From the NCBI GenBank assembly GCA_015501055.1, contig JADNYV010000620.1, forward strand, positions 1 through 19,895: a DNA stretch of 19,895 bases, in the 5' to 3' direction. Position 1 is the stretch's first letter. Each line of letters begins with the position of its first letter. The translations under genes and the position numbers were made by a program. The stretch is from Mucidula mucida. Its lineage: Eukaryota; Basidiomycota; Agaricomycetes; Agaricales; Physalacriaceae. A model generated the notes under the pieces. It was not told the origin of the DNA. It was given only the letters and a program-made list of their open reading frames with translations, and ran no database searches. Of this stretch, positions 18,433-19,895 are shown one piece after another.

Positions 18433-19199
18433 GGATGATACCACAATAGGTTACCAAGCCACTGCAGACTAGATTGATAGAGTTTTGCAGTGTTGAGGAC
18501 AACACCCAGTCCTTCTTAAGTCCAGTGGCGCCAAGCATGACTTTAAGTGATTCAAGAATAATATGCCATACAGCGGACCTAATCCTGTCACTTCCAATAA
18601 GTACATCTGCAGTTGCGGTAGTGTCACCCATGAACTGCATCTCGACGGGCGAGCCAGCACCTTCTTCCTGGAGGTAGGTGGCAAGGTGCTTGTCAAAATG
18701 TATAGTGACTCTCTCAGGATTAAGATGAGCTACAAGGGCTTCAAGAAACTGGCTACAATGGAACCTAATCGATTCCACTAGATTTTGTGTTTAACAAAGT
18801 TTGAACAAATGCTTAGGAAATGCATATACTTGGGATTGAGATTTGTAGAGGAAGAGCCCCTTGGCCTGATTCGCCTTTTTGTATTCAAAGGACTTGTTTG
18901 GAGCAAGATCATCAGAGGCCATACTTGCTAGGCAGAACTAGACTTACAAGGACCAAAATCATTGCTTTGCATACCACAAGTTTAAAAAGATCAGGACCTA
19001 ATCTGAGTGTCTGGAATATCTTGAACGGGTGCATCCAAAAAAGAATCTCAGCTCTAATGTCAGTAAATTTGGGAGTGGCCTTGTAGATGTCTATTTTAAT
19101 ATCTTTACTGCTGGAGGGCGATAGCCGTCATGAGACCACCAATGTCCCCATCACTTGGGAAGAATTAGCCAGTACAAAGAAGACCAAGTGACATGACGG

Positions 19200-19895
19200 C
19201 ATACTATATTGCAACTGAGAATTTTGAGTTTAACATGTGTGCATAAAAGATTGCAATTGCTTGGTCAAGTTAAAGGAATAATGTGTATCCTTTATATATT
19301 GTTGTTAATAATTAAGAATCCACCCAAGCTGCAGGCAAGTCTGTATTTCCGCGGAGCTGGTTAGAGAGCTGGTTGTGGTGGACTAGCCAGTCGTCCAGCA
19401 CTTATGATTGACGTCGGCATTATGAAAGGGCTGACAAAATGCATTGGCACTCTGACAACGTGTCTGTTCAGCATATACAATAAGTGTACCACCTGCACTG
19501 TTAGCGACTGACTAAGCCACGAGACTCAACCAGGTACCACAGCAAGAACTTAAGGAAGACAGTGTTTGCGTTCGTAGAACTAGGCTAGGCCAGATGTATA
19601 AACGAGATCGGAACTAAAGTACAATGATACTACACTACTGCTTATATACTAGTAAGTCTGTGTTTGGGACTCCTTGTCCATACGTGTTTCCACTAGGGAT
19701 GCTCCACGCCCTTGATCCAGTGTTGTATGCTACTAGTCCGTGAAACCATTAAATACGGGTGGTAACTGCATGTAAGTAATAATACTGAAACGACCATGTG
19801 TACTACGAGTGTTGGCGGTGTGTATACAATAGGGAGTCCATGAGGTATCGGCATGTATGATGTCATCCATGTGTTGAACATGGGTCCGACATGAG
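19200..19895. other. Right-end stretch, no gene recognised
   Basis: AT-rich DNA with short open frames only. The 62-codon minus-strand frame at 19693-19881 has no motif I know. A lone TAGGGATG near 19695 resembles a hAT end but has no partner within the window. Confidence 0.4.

Larger units (their letters stand above)
16955..19152 (-). pseudogene. FAD-dependent monooxygenase (salicylate hydroxylase-like) pseudogene
   Basis: Family members hydroxylate aromatic substrates using FAD and NAD(P)H. Reading leftwards: a Rossmann-type segment GDIGGLMTAIALQQ (about 19110-19150), FTDIRAEILFWMHPFKI, FHCSQFLEALVAHL, TATADVLIGSDRIRSAV, YCGIIPC, then after the inserted element AKVEEAHPETQVL, AVVNHPETKGMTYEDKL, and the C-terminal SGAGEAIEDTYILAALL. 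Two introns are clear (17398-17450 and 17255-17307, both 53 nt). Decay is evident. The first glycine motif reads DGDIGGL instead of a GxGxxG form, the frame shifts just after it, an in-frame TAA lies at 18791-18793, the usual GD of the second FAD motif reads GN, and a 624-bp transposon splits the frame. It ends at TGA 16955-16957. The start is uncertain. Some breaks could be unrecognised introns, but the lost FAD residues could not. Confidence 0.85.

Noticed and set aside
19690..19705. TAGGGATG resembling a hAT terminus
   Set aside because: Only 8 bp, no inverted partner and no duplication within the window.

Overview
The window looks like nuclear DNA of a mushroom-forming basidiomycete (Agaricomycetes). 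The evidence is a set of 47-56 nt GT-AG introns in the coding regions, a tRNA-Ile interrupted next to the anticodon, an F-box/LRR gene and a PP2C gene of agaric type, and a chromodomain-bearing Ty3/gypsy element. Every gene I can support lies on the minus strand. This judgement rests on gene style, not on a database match.

Layout, left to right: a tRNA-Ile gene with a 16-nt intron (111-199); a PP2C-type phosphatase pseudogene with at least three frame breaks (819-2331); a 926-bp element with ~90-bp terminal inverted repeats (2526-3451); a 337-bp fold-back element built from a GAGGAA/TTCCTC word (3859-4195); two nearly identical 143-bp direct repeats (3035-3177, 4615-4757); an apparently intact six-exon gene for an 888-residue cysteine-rich type I membrane protein with EGF/furin-like repeats (4872-7794); an F-box/LRR pseudogene (8576-16482) split by a 619-bp hAT-like non-autonomous element (8978-9596) and by a full-length, very young chromovirus LTR retrotransposon (9775-15603); and an FAD-dependent (salicylate hydroxylase-like) monooxygenase pseudogene (16955-about 19152), itself split by a second hAT-like element (17801-18424). 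The last 700 bp hold nothing I recognise.

The best-supported story is a gene graveyard next to one intact receptor-like gene. For all three insertions into genes, the flanking target-site duplications can be read directly, and collapsing each to one copy puts the interrupted host frame back in register. Several independent small changes (the single LTR mismatch, the mismatch in one TSD, and probably two of three premature stops) fit C-to-T change at CpG, suggesting a methylated, decaying region. The most interesting intact item is the EGF/furin-like membrane protein, a receptor-like architecture with no function I can assign in fungi, preceded by a cluster of GAACAATA motifs. I saw no CRISPR array, no bacterial-type defence system and no secondary-metabolite cluster.
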